In this document: positions 28,893-37,229 of the stretch, one piece after another
Position numbering within the stretch: the first letter of the stretch is position 1
Layout of the letters: the number at the start of each line of letters is the position of its first letter
Assembly (NCBI GenBank): GCA_900315165.1
Contig: OMXZ01000019.1
Location: 1 to 64,000, forward strand
From: an uncultured Actinomycetes bacterium
Lineage (GTDB): Bacteria; Actinomycetota; Coriobacteriia; Coriobacteriales; Atopobiaceae
Direction of reading: 5' to 3'
Length of the DNA stretch: 64,000 bases
The notes under the pieces: generated by a model
Databases searched by the model: none
Told to the model about the DNA's origin: nothing
The model's input: the letters and a program-made list of their open reading frames with translations, nothing else
Program-made: the position numbers and the translations under genes

Positions 28893-29504
28893 CTACCCTT
28901 GAAGCAGCTCGTCGAGCGTCCGGCCGTAGCTGGGGAGGAACTCCCGCATGAAGTCCGCCACCTCGGGCAGCTCCATCGCCATCTCCTCGAGCTTGGCGCG
29001 CGTAGATGCCGCCGCCGTGGCGAACTCGCCCGAACCGCTGCCGAGCTCCTCCTCGCACTTGATAAGGGCTGAGAGCTTGTCAGCCGCCTTCACGAGGTGC
29101 CAGAGATAAGCCTCGTCTTCGCCCTCCCCTTTGGCAAAAACGCCCGCATAGGCGCCGCGCAAGTCATCAGGCAGCGTCCCGACAAGCTCTGACTCCGCCT
29201 GGGTCTCCACGTCGTGGTAGGCATCGCGAATCACCCCATTGCGGTACTTGACCGGGGTGGGCATGTCTCCCGTGATGATCTCGGACGCATCGTGGTAAAG
29301 GCCAATCACGGCGGCCCGGTCCGCATCGAGATGGCGCCCGTGGCGCACGTTGCCCAGCGTGCAGAGCAGATGCGCGATCATCGCCACGTCAAGCGAGTGC
29401 TCTGCCAGATTTTCTGGCCGTGATCTGCGCATAAGCGCCCAACGCTCGATGTACCTGAGGCGCGACATCAGCGCCATGAAATGGGATTCGTTTTCGCCAG
29501 CCAT
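28893..29504 (-). CDS. YfbR-like HD-domain 5'-nucleotidase
   Basis: This 203-residue HD phosphohydrolase resembles E. coli YfbR, which dephosphorylates deoxynucleoside monophosphates. Metal-binding residues are visible in ENLAEHSLDVAM (His), IGLYHDASEIITGDMPTPVKY (His-Asp) and KAADKLSALIKCEEE (Asp). GGAGG precedes the ATG at 29504. It stands alone between two membrane-protein genes. Confidence 0.88.
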   Translation of the reverse strand: MAGENESHFMALMSRLRYIERWALMRRSRPENLAEHSLDVAMIAHLLCTLGNVRHGRHLDADRAAVIGLYHDASEIITGDMPTPVKYRNGVIRDAYHDVETQAESELVGTLPDDLRGAYAGVFAKGEGEDEAYLWHLVKAADKLSALIKCEEELGSGSGEFATAAASTRAKLEEMAMELPEVADFMREFLPSYGRTLDELLQG

Positions 29505-29679
29505 ACGTCCTCCTTTGTCCGTCTTGCCCATCTTACAAGACAGGGCGGACACGCTCATGACACCAGTAGGCCCACTATTGTCACGCTCCCTTTACAGAGC
29601 GCGACAATGCGTGGAGTATCCTGTATCCAGGGAAAGCCTGAGCCTCAAGGCCCAATACCATTCTTCGGAAGGAGCCGTC

Positions 29680-30372
29680 ATGGATGATTTGGATGCCATC
29701 CTGGGCATCGTCGGCACGATGATCATTCTCGTCCTCATCGTTTGTGTGCTGGTCATCGTCGCGCAGTGGAAGGTCTTTACCAAGGCGGGAAAGCCGGGCT
29801 GGATGTCGATCATCCCCTTCCTCAGCACCTACGTCCTCGGCGAGATCTCCAACGCCGACAAGCGCCTCACCTGGGGCCTGATCGGTTCGATGGTTGTCAA
29901 CGCCCTCGCCGTCTTCCTCGCACGCATCACGGGCATCGGCTACGATGCGAGCCTGGCTTCCAGCGCAGCTGATGTCGAAATCACTGGCCCCTTCGGCGCC
30001 ATCAGCTCGATTGCCGGCATCGCAACGTTCGTCCTGACGATCATCACCTATATCCATCTGTCGCAGGCGTTCGGCCACGGCGGCGGCTATTCGGCAGGCC
30101 TGCTACTCCTGCCGATCGTCTTCTTCCCCATGCTCGCCTTCGGGCAGGACGTCTACCGTGGCCCGCAGCCCGCGCCCGCCGGAGCAAGCTATCCGCAGTA
30201 TGGCCTGCCCCCGCAGGGCGGCAACCAGAGCTACCAGGGTTACCAGTCTCCTTACGGCCAGCCTGGCTATCCCCAGTCGCCCTACCCGCAGCAGGGCAGC
30301 TATCCCCAGCAGCCGACCTATCAGCAGCCCCAGCAGCCCGTTCCACCGACCGATCCGTCGCAGAACCAGTAA
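29680..30372 (+). CDS. DUF5684-like membrane protein with a Pro/Gln/Tyr-rich tail
   Basis: The protein has 230 residues and about four transmembrane helices. The first is ILGIVGTMIILVLIVCVLVIVAQ in the N-terminus, and KVFTKAGKPGWMSIIPFLSTY follows it, a signature of small proteins of the DUF5684 type. Residues 165-230 are low complexity with repeats (YPQYG, YQGYQSPYGQPGYPQSPYPQQ in parts). The tail style is the same as in the PrsW and zinc-ribbon proteins at 15801-17889. GGAAGGAG precedes the ATG. Function unknown. Confidence 0.78.
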   Translation: MDDLDAILGIVGTMIILVLIVCVLVIVAQWKVFTKAGKPGWMSIIPFLSTYVLGEISNADKRLTWGLIGSMVVNALAVFLARITGIGYDASLASSAADVEITGPFGAISSIAGIATFVLTIITYIHLSQAFGHGGGYSAGLLLLPIVFFPMLAFGQDVYRGPQPAPAGASYPQYGLPPQGGNQSYQGYQSPYGQPGYPQSPYPQQGSYPQQPTYQQPQQPVPPTDPSQNQ

Positions 30373-30410
30373 AGCCAGCAATATTCCGAAAAATAGCGGC
30401 TATCGACATT

Positions 30411-30458
30411 CAGATGCCGGCGTGTTCCACCGACGCGCCGGCATCTGAACATATTTTT
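30411..30458 (+). terminator. Strong rho-independent terminator
   Basis: A perfect 12-bp stem, CAGATGCCGGCG (30411-30422) with CGCCGGCATCTG (30436-30447), is followed by AACATATTTTTAC. Confidence 0.88.
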
Positions 30459-30590
30459 ACTGCAAACCGACCCATTTGTCGCAAAAGTACTATCAAATCC
30501 CGGCACCGCCGGTTTTCAGAAGAGTTTTGCTGCTTCAATGCCCATTTACAGCAAAACTACCCCTGAAAGCTGGCATACCAGGCAAACCGG
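30455..30590. repeat. Two diverged copies of a 70-bp-period element
   Basis: The string CCCATTT, three bases, GCAAAA, one base, TAC occurs at 30471-30490 and again at 30541-30560. In both copies an A-rich step, then GGCA and a terminal GG follow at the same distances. The second copy lies in a perfect hairpin (AGTTTTGCTG 30523-30532 with CAGCAAAACT 30549-30558). The two flanking genes converge on this 245-bp gap. No gene is seen here. Confidence 0.7.
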
Positions 30591-30617
30591 CAAGTCGAAA
30601 ATCAATTAAGGCGGCGA

Positions 30618-31406
30618 CTAGCCGAGAAGATCGAGAACCTGACGTTTTGCCTCGATGAAGGCCGGTGTGAGCACGAAGTCCTTTTCGGAAGAAGGCCCGT
30701 CCTGCAGCGCCCCGCGATCGACCGTGACCTCGCCCGCGATATGGCTGGGCACCCCCTCGCTCGGCGCGCCGCCCAGGACGTAGACGCGGCTAGCCATCAT
30801 GACCGCCTCATCCACGTCGTGGGTGATCAGCAAGGCGGAGAGCCCGAGTTCGACGCTCGTCTGGGCGAACCAGGCGCGCAGGTCGTTGCGGGTAATCGCG
30901 TCGAGCGCCGAGAAGGGTTCGTCCAGCAGCATCACATCGTTATCCATCAGGTAGGTACGCAGGAAGGCCGCGCGCTGGCGCATGCCGCCCGACAGCTGGC
31001 TGGGCCACTTGTCCTCCGTGCCCGCGAGGCCAAAACGGTCGAGCAGCGGGCGAGCCTTGGCATAGGCCTCCTCGCGGGCGACGCCGCGCAGCGTGAGCGG
31101 CAGGCACACGTTGTCGAGGATGCGCTTGCTGGGGAGCAGCAGGTCCTTCTGGAACATATAGCTCACCCGGCCCGGCACGCCCGTCACGTCCTCCCCGTGA
31201 AGAAGAACCTGCCCCTCCATCGGTGCGGAAAGGCCAGCCAGCGCATGCAGGATGGTCGTCTTGCCGCAGCCGGAACGACCGACCATGCAGACAATCTCGC
31301 TATCCCCAACCTGCACGTCGACGCCCTGCACAACGATGTGCTCGCCATCCCAGGAGAGCGTGAGGCCACGCGCCTCGAGAGCGGGGGCTGTCCGCTGCTC
31401 AGCCAC
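30618..31406 (-). CDS. thiZ: ABC transporter ATPase for a thiamine precursor
   Basis: This 262-residue ATPase has Walker A GRSGCGKTTIL, Q-loop MFQKDLLLPSK, signature QLSGGMRQRAAFLRTYL, Walker B VMLLDEPFSALDAITR and switch ITHDVDEAV. It belongs to the nitrate/taurine/pyrimidine importer group. A GTG at 31406 begins VAEQRTAP, 2 bp after the binding-protein stop. The longer frame overlaps that gene. As the last gene of a TPP-riboswitch operon it most likely powers uptake of a hydroxymethylpyrimidine-type precursor or thiamine. Confidence 0.88.
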   Translation of the reverse strand: MAEQRTAPALEARGLTLSWDGEHIVVQGVDVQVGDSEIVCMVGRSGCGKTTILHALAGLSAPMEGQVLLHGEDVTGVPGRVSYMFQKDLLLPSKRILDNVCLPLTLRGVAREEAYAKARPLLDRFGLAGTEDKWPSQLSGGMRQRAAFLRTYLMDNDVMLLDEPFSALDAITRNDLRAWFAQTSVELGLSALLITHDVDEAVMMASRVYVLGGAPSEGVPSHIAGEVTVDRGALQDGPSSEKDFVLTPAFIEAKRQVLDLLG

Positions 31407-31408
31407 GA

Positions 31409-32455
31409 CTAGGCCTCCAGATAGTCGCCGGTCCAGCCGGAAGTAACGTCGAGGTCGCCGTCGACCAGCTTGTTGTCGTTGAGCCACTTGTAGAAGTTTG
31501 CCCAGCGGTCGCCGTCGATCACGCCCCAGCTCGCGGCGTCAGCCGTGTACTGGCCGGTCAGGTAGGCCTGACTCTCCTTCACGAGGTCGGCATCGAGCTC
31601 GGGCACAGCTTCCAGCAGGATGTCGGCCGCATCGTCGGGGTTCTCGATCGCGAACTCATAGCCCTTCTTGGCGGCGCGCAGGAAAGCCTTGGCCTGGTCG
31701 GGGTTGGCCTTCATCCAGTCGACGTTGCCCGCGATGACCGGGGTGTAGTAGTCGAGCACATCGTCCACGGAAATGAAGCTGAAGTAGTTGTAGTCGAAGC
31801 CCTGGATCCTGGCGTTCTGGACCGCCCAGCCCTCATAGACCCAGACGGTGTCGAACTGGTCGGCCTTGAGGGCCGAGACCTCGTCGGACGCCTCGTTGGG
31901 GACGAGCTCGACCTTGGAGAAGTCGCCACCGTCGGACTCCACGGCCTGCTTGACCACGCCCTGCTCCACGGGCAGGTCCCAGGTGCCATAGGAGTGACCC
32001 TCCATCTTGGCGGGGCTGGTGATGCCGTCCTCCTTGCGGCTCATGATGCCGGAGGTGTTGTGCTGGATGATGGCGGCCACGGCCGTGATGCCCGTATTGC
32101 CCGAGACCAGGCTGTTGGCAATATAGTCCTGGAAGGACACACCAAACTGCACCTGGCCCGTACCGACCATGGCCTCGGTGCCGTCCTCGGCCGGCTGGAC
32201 GATCTCGACCTCGAGCCCCTCGTCCTTGAAGAAGCCCTTGGCCTGGGCGACGTAGATGCCCGTGTGGTTGGTGTTGGGCGTCCAGTCGAGGGCGAAGGTG
32301 ATCTTGTTGGGATCATCCGATGCGGCAGCAGAGCCGGCGGCCGAGCCGGATGCCGCGGGGGCGGAGGTGCCGCCGCAGCCTGCGAGCACGGCGGAACCGG
32401 CGGCGAGGCCGGCGCCGGCGAGGAAGTGACGACGGGAGAGGTTGAGCTTCTGCAT
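31409..32455 (-). CDS. thiY: Substrate-binding lipoprotein of the thiamine-precursor transporter
   Basis: A 348-residue NMT1/THI5-like binding protein. The signal carries a twin-arginine motif (SRRHFLAG) and a lipobox LAGC. The family core appears as ITFALDWTPNTNHTGIYVAQAKGFF, VEIVQPAEDGT, QFGVSFQDYI and AIIQHNTSGIMS, as in ThiY, which binds a formylaminopyrimidine/HMP precursor. Placement between permease and ATPase, downstream of a TPP riboswitch, supports that role. The exact ligand is not shown by the sequence. Confidence 0.88.
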   Translation of the reverse strand: MQKLNLSRRHFLAGAGLAAGSAVLAGCGGTSAPAASGSAAGSAAASDDPNKITFALDWTPNTNHTGIYVAQAKGFFKDEGLEVEIVQPAEDGTEAMVGTGQVQFGVSFQDYIANSLVSGNTGITAVAAIIQHNTSGIMSRKEDGITSPAKMEGHSYGTWDLPVEQGVVKQAVESDGGDFSKVELVPNEASDEVSALKADQFDTVWVYEGWAVQNARIQGFDYNYFSFISVDDVLDYYTPVIAGNVDWMKANPDQAKAFLRAAKKGYEFAIENPDDAADILLEAVPELDADLVKESQAYLTGQYTADAASWGVIDGDRWANFYKWLNDNKLVDGDLDVTSGWTGDYLEA

Positions 32456-32457
32456 GA

Positions 32458-33237
32458 TTAGTTCCTTTCTGCTTTTTTCCAGGGCATGGCCAGCCGCTGC
32501 AGGGTGTCGACCGCCTTCATGAGCAAAAGCGACAGGGCCGAGATGAGGATGATTACCGCAAACATGCGGTCGTACGAGAAGGACTTGCGCACGCGGGTCA
32601 TGTAGACGCCGAGGCCTGCGAAGCCGCCAAGCCACTCGGCGATCACAGCGCCAACGATCGCGTAGGTCGCGCTCATGCGCAGGCCGGAAAAGAAGGACTC
32701 CGCGGCGGCGGGGAGCTTCACGTTCCAAAAGACCTGCGTGCGGCTTGCGCCCATCGTGCGCATGAGCTCGATCATGTCGGGGTCCACGGACCGGAAGCCC
32801 GACACGAGCGAAACCGTGATCGGGAAGAAGGTCGTGAGCACAACCAGCACCACCTTGGGGGCGAGTCCGTAGCCGAACCACAGCACGAGCAGCGGCGCGA
32901 TGGCCACCGTGGGCACCGTCTGGCTGATGGTGATGAGGGGGTTCAGGGCCAGACCCACCGTCTCGAAGCGGTCGATCAGCACGGCCATGGCGAAGCCGAG
33001 GGCCACGCCGATCACGAGGCCGAGCGCCGCCTCCTCCAGCGTCGTGACCGAGTGTGAGGCGAGCAGCGCCGCGTCCTTGACCAGCGCCGCCACAACCTGC
33101 ACGGGGCTCGGCAGCATAAAGTTGGGCACCCAGCCCGCCGAGCAGGCAAGCTGCCATACGGCGAGCAGAACGGCGATGGTCACCGTCGGCACCATGATGC
33201 GCCGGGTGCGCATGCTTGTCTTCGCAGGTACTGTCAC
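32458..33237 (-). CDS. thiX: ABC transporter permease for a thiamine precursor
   Basis: The 259-residue BPD-type permease has about six membrane helices. The cytoplasmic EAA loop is visible as MIELMRTMGASRTQVFWNVKLPAA. The GTG at 33237 abuts the TAG of the upstream gene with no gap. It ends 2 bp before the binding-protein ATG. It would act as a homodimer with the ATPase and binding protein. Confidence 0.87.
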   Translation of the reverse strand: MTVPAKTSMRTRRIMVPTVTIAVLLAVWQLACSAGWVPNFMLPSPVQVVAALVKDAALLASHSVTTLEEAALGLVIGVALGFAMAVLIDRFETVGLALNPLITISQTVPTVAIAPLLVLWFGYGLAPKVVLVVLTTFFPITVSLVSGFRSVDPDMIELMRTMGASRTQVFWNVKLPAAAESFFSGLRMSATYAIVGAVIAEWLGGFAGLGVYMTRVRKSFSYDRMFAVIILISALSLLLMKAVDTLQRLAMPWKKAERN

Positions 33238-33576
33238 CTAGGCCACGGCCTTCAGGTGGGAGGCGAACTCGGGGTCGCCCTCGTGGTACTTGGAGACCTT
33301 GTGCTCCGTGGACATCACGTCGCCCTCGGACTTGTAGTCGATCTTCACATAGGTCATCACGTGCTTGCAGCCGGCTTCGGCACCGACGAGCTGGCACTGC
33401 TTGACGACCTCCATGCAGGCATCGTAGTCGCCCTCGATCGCGGTCTCGAAGGGGCCGACGAAGTAGTCGAGGCCCGTGGAGTCGATGTAGGCGATCACGG
33501 CATCCACCACACGGCAGACCTCGTCCTCGTCCTTCGAGTCCATCGGCAGGTACTGGATGGCGACACTACAGTTCAC
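33238..33576 (-). CDS. MTH1187/YkoF-family thiamine-binding protein
   Basis: This 112-residue ferredoxin-fold protein of the COG0011/YkoF group binds thiamine or HMP in known members. It begins VNCSVAIQYLPM and has YFVGPFETAIEGDYDACMEVVKQC in two segments. AAGGAG precedes the GTG at 33576. It is the first gene after the TPP riboswitch and its terminator, which supports a soluble precursor-binding or regulatory role for the transporter. Confidence 0.85.
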   Translation of the reverse strand: MNCSVAIQYLPMDSKDEDEVCRVVDAVIAYIDSTGLDYFVGPFETAIEGDYDACMEVVKQCQLVGAEAGCKHVMTYVKIDYKSEGDVMSTEHKVSKYHEGDPEFASHLKAVA

Positions 33577-33624
33577 ACGCGCTCCTTTCCGGCACGGTCC
33601 CACCGCGGGAAAATCGCCGCGGCA

Positions 33625-33650
33625 AGAAAAATCCCGCGCCATTGCGGGAC
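33625..33650 (-). terminator. Expression-platform terminator of the TPP riboswitch
   Basis: On the minus strand CCCGC (33644-33648), a six-base loop and GCGGG (33633-33637) are followed by ATTTTTCTT. It lies just downstream of the aptamer and 50 bp before the first gene, as expected for transcriptional attenuation by TPP. Confidence 0.75.
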
Positions 33651-33665
33651 CCCTTGCTCGAGCGC

Positions 33666-33752
33666 TGGTCCCTACGCTGGCATTACCCAGATCAGGTGGA
33701 GGGTCAGGCCCGCCCTGGGACCTTTCTCAGCCGACGTGCGCCAGCTCCCCTT
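33666..33752 (-). promoter_or_regulatory. TPP (THI-box) riboswitch
   Basis: The minus strand reads GGGGAGC (33744-33750), GGCTGAGA (33725-33732 region), then CTGATCTGGGTAATGCCAGC and GTAGGGA (33669-33695). These are the conserved thi-box blocks in order. It should switch off the downstream transport operon when thiamine pyrophosphate is plentiful. Confidence 0.95.
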
Positions 33753-33837
33753 TTGTCGGCAGCAGTGTAGCACTCTCATTCAAGACACGGCAGTCGGCCG
33801 AGGCAGTAATAGATAGTGCAGACGCTATCCGCACAAT

Positions 33838-35142
33838 CTATGCGCCTAAACACGTGATGGGCACGATATAAACACCTTCGGGCGTCTGTCGACAGAATTC
33901 TGTCCTACCAACCAACACCGCCAGAAATTCTGGCGCCCTATTCTGAGCTTTCGGATTCGCGAGGACTTTGTTGCGCAACCGAATAAGACTGTCGACAGCT
34001 TTCGGCACCTTGTCATCCGATAGCTTCACCTCGAAAGCGCCCCAACGTCCGTCGGGCAGCTCTATCACGATATCCACCTCGAGCCCATCGGCATCCGCGT
34101 AATAGAACACCCCCGGCTCGGCAACTTGTGACAGCGCGGATGCATACACCCGCACGTCACGGACGCAGAGCTCCTCGAAAAGATCCCCGAATAGCTGTCT
34201 CTCGCGCATGAGCCGTTTCGGTGTCATGGAGAGGAGCGAAGCGGGCAGCGATGGGTCAGCGAACGTACGCTTTGGTTTGGACCGTACCCGTGAGCGCGAC
34301 TTCACTGGTGCATCCCATCCAACTTGATTCTCAATGAAATACTGAGAGATAAAAAATGAAAGATAGGGCATCAGCCGCTGCCGCGGAATACTCGCGTCTG
34401 CGTCTTTAGGAAGCTCCTCAAGGAATGTGTCCTCATAGAGGGTCTTGTAGGTCAGAGTCTTGCCCATATTGCGTGCGAGCGCCATCGCCACCCGTCGCGT
34501 CTCACGAGGGTCAAGCCCCTCTTTCAAGGCGCTCACGTTGAAGAGGGCGGCGAGATATTGGGCAGGTAGATCAGCGATGAGGTCTTCACTCTGCCCGATC
34601 GCCGCCGGCCAGCCTCCCCTGCATACCAGCTTCGCGATATCCCGGATATCGGTTTGTACGTGTGAAGGAGCAAATTGACCCTCAAACAGTCCTGCCAGAC
34701 TAATTTCGCCTGTTGAATCCCCGCTCTCCTGCAGGCTCATCGGGCGCATATGGACATGGGCGATTCTGCCAGCCCCACTATGAGAGACCTGACTCTTATC
34801 AACCGTGGAAGAGCCCGTGAGAATATATTGGCCTCTGCGATTACCCGTCTCGTCGATGCTTCTTCGTACGGCGTCCCAGATACGGGGAATGTCTTGCCAT
34901 TCGTCGATAACGTGAGGTTGTTCCCCGTCGAGTGCGAGCGTCGGTTGTATTTCCACCATCTGCTTTGTCGTGTCATCATCAATGTGGGTGACGCTTTGGC
35001 CATGCGCCAAGCTCGTCCAGGTTTTGCCGCAGTACTTCGTACCCACAACCTCTACGGCACCGAACCCCCGCAGTCGGCGATCAAGAATCGGATCGAGCAG
35101 ACGCGGACAATACCCGTTCGGCTTCAAAGTATGGGACGCCAT
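33838..35142 (-). CDS. DUF4143-type ATPase (AAA_14 family)
   Basis: A 434-residue ATPase with a divergent Walker A (VVGTKYCGKTWTS, residues about 33-45; the family usually has GxRQxGKT), Walker B HVIDEWQDIPRIWDAVR, sensor YILTGSST, and a C-terminal DUF4143 part with a PD-(D/E)XK-like site (LEVDIVIEL, GAFEVKLSDD). These orphan ATPases are common in gut anaerobes and their function is unknown. GAGGAG precedes the ATG. Four 23-bp repeats lie immediately upstream (35165-35246), which suggests autoregulation. Confidence 0.9.
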   Translation of the reverse strand: MASHTLKPNGYCPRLLDPILDRRLRGFGAVEVVGTKYCGKTWTSLAHGQSVTHIDDDTTKQMVEIQPTLALDGEQPHVIDEWQDIPRIWDAVRRSIDETGNRRGQYILTGSSTVDKSQVSHSGAGRIAHVHMRPMSLQESGDSTGEISLAGLFEGQFAPSHVQTDIRDIAKLVCRGGWPAAIGQSEDLIADLPAQYLAALFNVSALKEGLDPRETRRVAMALARNMGKTLTYKTLYEDTFLEELPKDADASIPRQRLMPYLSFFISQYFIENQVGWDAPVKSRSRVRSKPKRTFADPSLPASLLSMTPKRLMRERQLFGDLFEELCVRDVRVYASALSQVAEPGVFYYADADGLEVDIVIELPDGRWGAFEVKLSDDKVPKAVDSLIRLRNKVLANPKAQNRAPEFLAVLVGRTEFCRQTPEGVYIVPITCLGA

Positions 35143-35164
35143 TCCGACTCCTCAACTGGAAGTA

Positions 35165-35246
35165 TCACTTTTCGAGGATAATATTACTCACTTTTCGAGG
35201 ATAATATCACTCAGTTTTCGAGGGTTCTGACACTCACTTTTCGAGG
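35165..35246. repeat. Four direct repeats at exactly 23-bp spacing in front of the DUF4143 ATPase gene
   Basis: TCACTTTTCGAGG occurs at 35165, 35188 and 35234. The copy at 35211 reads TCAGTTTTCGAGG. The first two spacers are AT-rich (ATAATATTAC, ATAATATCAC) and the third is TTCTGACAC-like. The array begins 23 bp upstream of the ATPase ATG and covers its likely promoter. It looks like an operator array. Confidence 0.92.
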
Positions 35247-35330
35247 ACGCGGCTCGCGGAAAATGTCGCGTCAGGGACACATACAAGAACGGTTAGACTG
35301 GGCTCGGAAATCTCGATAGGAAGGACACCC

Positions 35331-35975
35331 ATGGCTGATAAGCAGACAGAACACACGCTGGAGGACCGGGTCCGGGCAGCGATGCGGCCCGAGGGCGACT
35401 ACGGGCGCGAGGTGCTCGCACGCATGAACAGCGCGGAGGGTGCCCACGCGGCCCTCTCGACCTGGGGTCTCTCCCACCTGGACGTGAAGAAGGACGCGCG
35501 CATGCTCGACGTCGGCTGCGGCGGGGGCGCCAACCTGCTGCGCCTACTCACGCTTGCCCCGGAAGGACACGTGACCGGTCTCGACTATTCCGAAACCAGC
35601 GTCGCTACCTCCCGCGAGACCGCCGCTGCGGAGATTGCCGCGAGACGCTGCGAGGTCGTGCAGGGGGATGTGGCCGCAATGCCCTTCGCCGACGGTAGCT
35701 TCGACCTCATGACCAGCTTCGAGACCATTTACTTCTGGCCCGACGTGCCCCGTGCCCTTGCGGAGATCCGCCGCGTGCTGGCCCCGGGCGGCGCGCTCTT
35801 CATTTGCGACGAGGACGACGGCATGACCGACGAGGACTGGACCTCTGCCATCGCCGAGCTGCGCGTCTATACCGAGGGCGAGCTGACCGACCTGCTCACA
35901 GCTGCAGGTTTTACCAACATCAAGACCTGGCACGACGCCGAGACACACTGGCTCTGCGTGTCCGCCATCGCTTAA
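35331..35975 (+). CDS. Class I SAM-dependent methyltransferase
   Basis: This 214-residue protein has the Rossmann motifs MLDVGCGGGANLLRL (motif I), VTGLDYSETSV (post-I acidic), VVQGDVAAMPFADGSFDL (motif II) and VLAPGGALFICDEDD (motif III). It resembles UbiE/type 11 small-molecule methyltransferases. GGAAGG precedes the ATG. The substrate is unknown. It stands alone between the 23-bp array and a convergent MFS gene. Confidence 0.88.
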   Translation: MADKQTEHTLEDRVRAAMRPEGDYGREVLARMNSAEGAHAALSTWGLSHLDVKKDARMLDVGCGGGANLLRLLTLAPEGHVTGLDYSETSVATSRETAAAEIAARRCEVVQGDVAAMPFADGSFDLMTSFETIYFWPDVPRALAEIRRVLAPGGALFICDEDDGMTDEDWTSAIAELRVYTEGELTDLLTAAGFTNIKTWHDAETHWLCVSAIA

Positions 35976-35984
35976 GGATATGTG

Positions 35985-37229
35985 TTACCTGCTACGATAG
36001 ACGGTGACGAGCGACACGAGGCCGGCCGCGAGGAGCACCGCGGTCATGATGAGCGCGACCAGGTAGCTGCCGAGCCCGTCGTAGATCGCGCCCACCAGGA
36101 CCGTGCCAATCGCGTTGGTGGCGGTGACGATGAGGTTCACGCGCGGATAGTAGGTGGTGTAGCCCTCCACACCAAAGGACTCGCACGTCACCGACACGAT
36201 GGAGACCGTGGCCATGCCGTAGGACAGGCCGATCAGGCCGGCGCAAACATACAGAGCCGCAGCGTTGTGGACGAAGGCAACGCCCAGCACGCCGAGCAGG
36301 ACGGCGACGCCGTAGAGCAGGCTGGACCGCATCGTGCCCAGGGTGTCGATCAGCACGCCCAGGCCCAGCTTGCCGAGGGTGTTGCAGGCCATGGCGACCG
36401 AGAGCATGCCAGCACCGACCGCGGCGGGCATAAGGTAGCTCTCGCTCATGCCCGGGAAGTGCTGCGGCAGGACCGATCCCATGCTGGATGCAATCGAGTA
36501 GATGCTGACGAGGACAAAGACGATCGCGGTAGGGAGGGCCGAAGATTTGGCACCGGCAACGGAGCCGCCTGTCTTCGCAGCGCCGCCCGCCTTTGCAGCG
36601 TCCGCACCGTCCGTCCTCGCATCATCCGCGCCATAGGGCACAAGGCCCGCATCCTCAGGCGTCAGCTTGATGGGCATGAGGATTGCCGGCAGGCAGAGGA
36701 CGGCGGCGAGGACGGCAGAGACCAGATAGCCCGCGCGCCAACCACCGGCCGCGATCACGGACGACAGGATGGGCGAGAGGATAGCGGCAGCGATGCCCGA
36801 AAAGCCCATCGCAATGCTGGTCATAAGGGCGGTACCCGAGGCGAACCAGGAATTAATGACCGTGGTCACGAGCACGACGCCGAACAGCCCGGCACCGAAG
36901 CCGCGGACGGCGTTGAGGAGATAGAGGCCCGGGAGCGACGGGAAAAGAGGCAGGAGGGCCGTGCCAGCGACCATAAGCGTCACGCCGGCGAGAATCATCG
37001 GCTTGAAGGTCTTGGGGCTCAGAATGCGCCCGACCAGCAGGCCTGTGACCGCGTACACAAGGTTGGCGATCGTCAGCGTCATGCTCACCTCGCCGCGGCC
37101 CACGCCGAGCTCTTCGGCGATCGGGGCGAAGAAGAGGCCGCTCACGTTGACGAGCAGGCCGAGCGACACGGCGATCAGGCCGCACATGCTCACAAGCACC
37201 ATCAAATACTTACCGGTGGGGAGTTTCAT
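35985..37229 (-). CDS. MFS transporter, OFA (oxalate/formate antiporter)-like
   Basis: A 414-residue protein with 12 predicted helices in two halves, joined by an Ala/Gly/Asp linker of about 40 residues (about 200-240). The first half shows GLFFAPIAEELGVGRGEVSMTLT and GRILSPKTFKP, similar to OFA-type monocarboxylate carriers. The second half has GLGVLIDTLGTMRSS. The ligand is not known. A small palindrome (ACAAATGATTTGT) lies about 75 bp upstream. Confidence 0.85.
   Translation of the reverse strand: MKLPTGKYLMVLVSMCGLIAVSLGLLVNVSGLFFAPIAEELGVGRGEVSMTLTIANLVYAVTGLLVGRILSPKTFKPMILAGVTLMVAGTALLPLFPSLPGLYLLNAVRGFGAGLFGVVLVTTVINSWFASGTALMTSIAMGFSGIAAAILSPILSSVIAAGGWRAGYLVSAVLAAVLCLPAILMPIKLTPEDAGLVPYGADDARTDGADAAKAGGAAKTGGSVAGAKSSALPTAIVFVLVSIYSIASSMGSVLPQHFPGMSESYLMPAAVGAGMLSVAMACNTLGKLGLGVLIDTLGTMRSSLLYGVAVLLGVLGVAFVHNAAALYVCAGLIGLSYGMATVSIVSVTCESFGVEGYTTYYPRVNLIVTATNAIGTVLVGAIYDGLGSYLVALIMTAVLLAAGLVSLVTVYRSR

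Noticed and set aside
35165-35246. CRISPR array
   Set aside because: Spacers are about 10 bp and similar to one another, and no cas gene is nearby.
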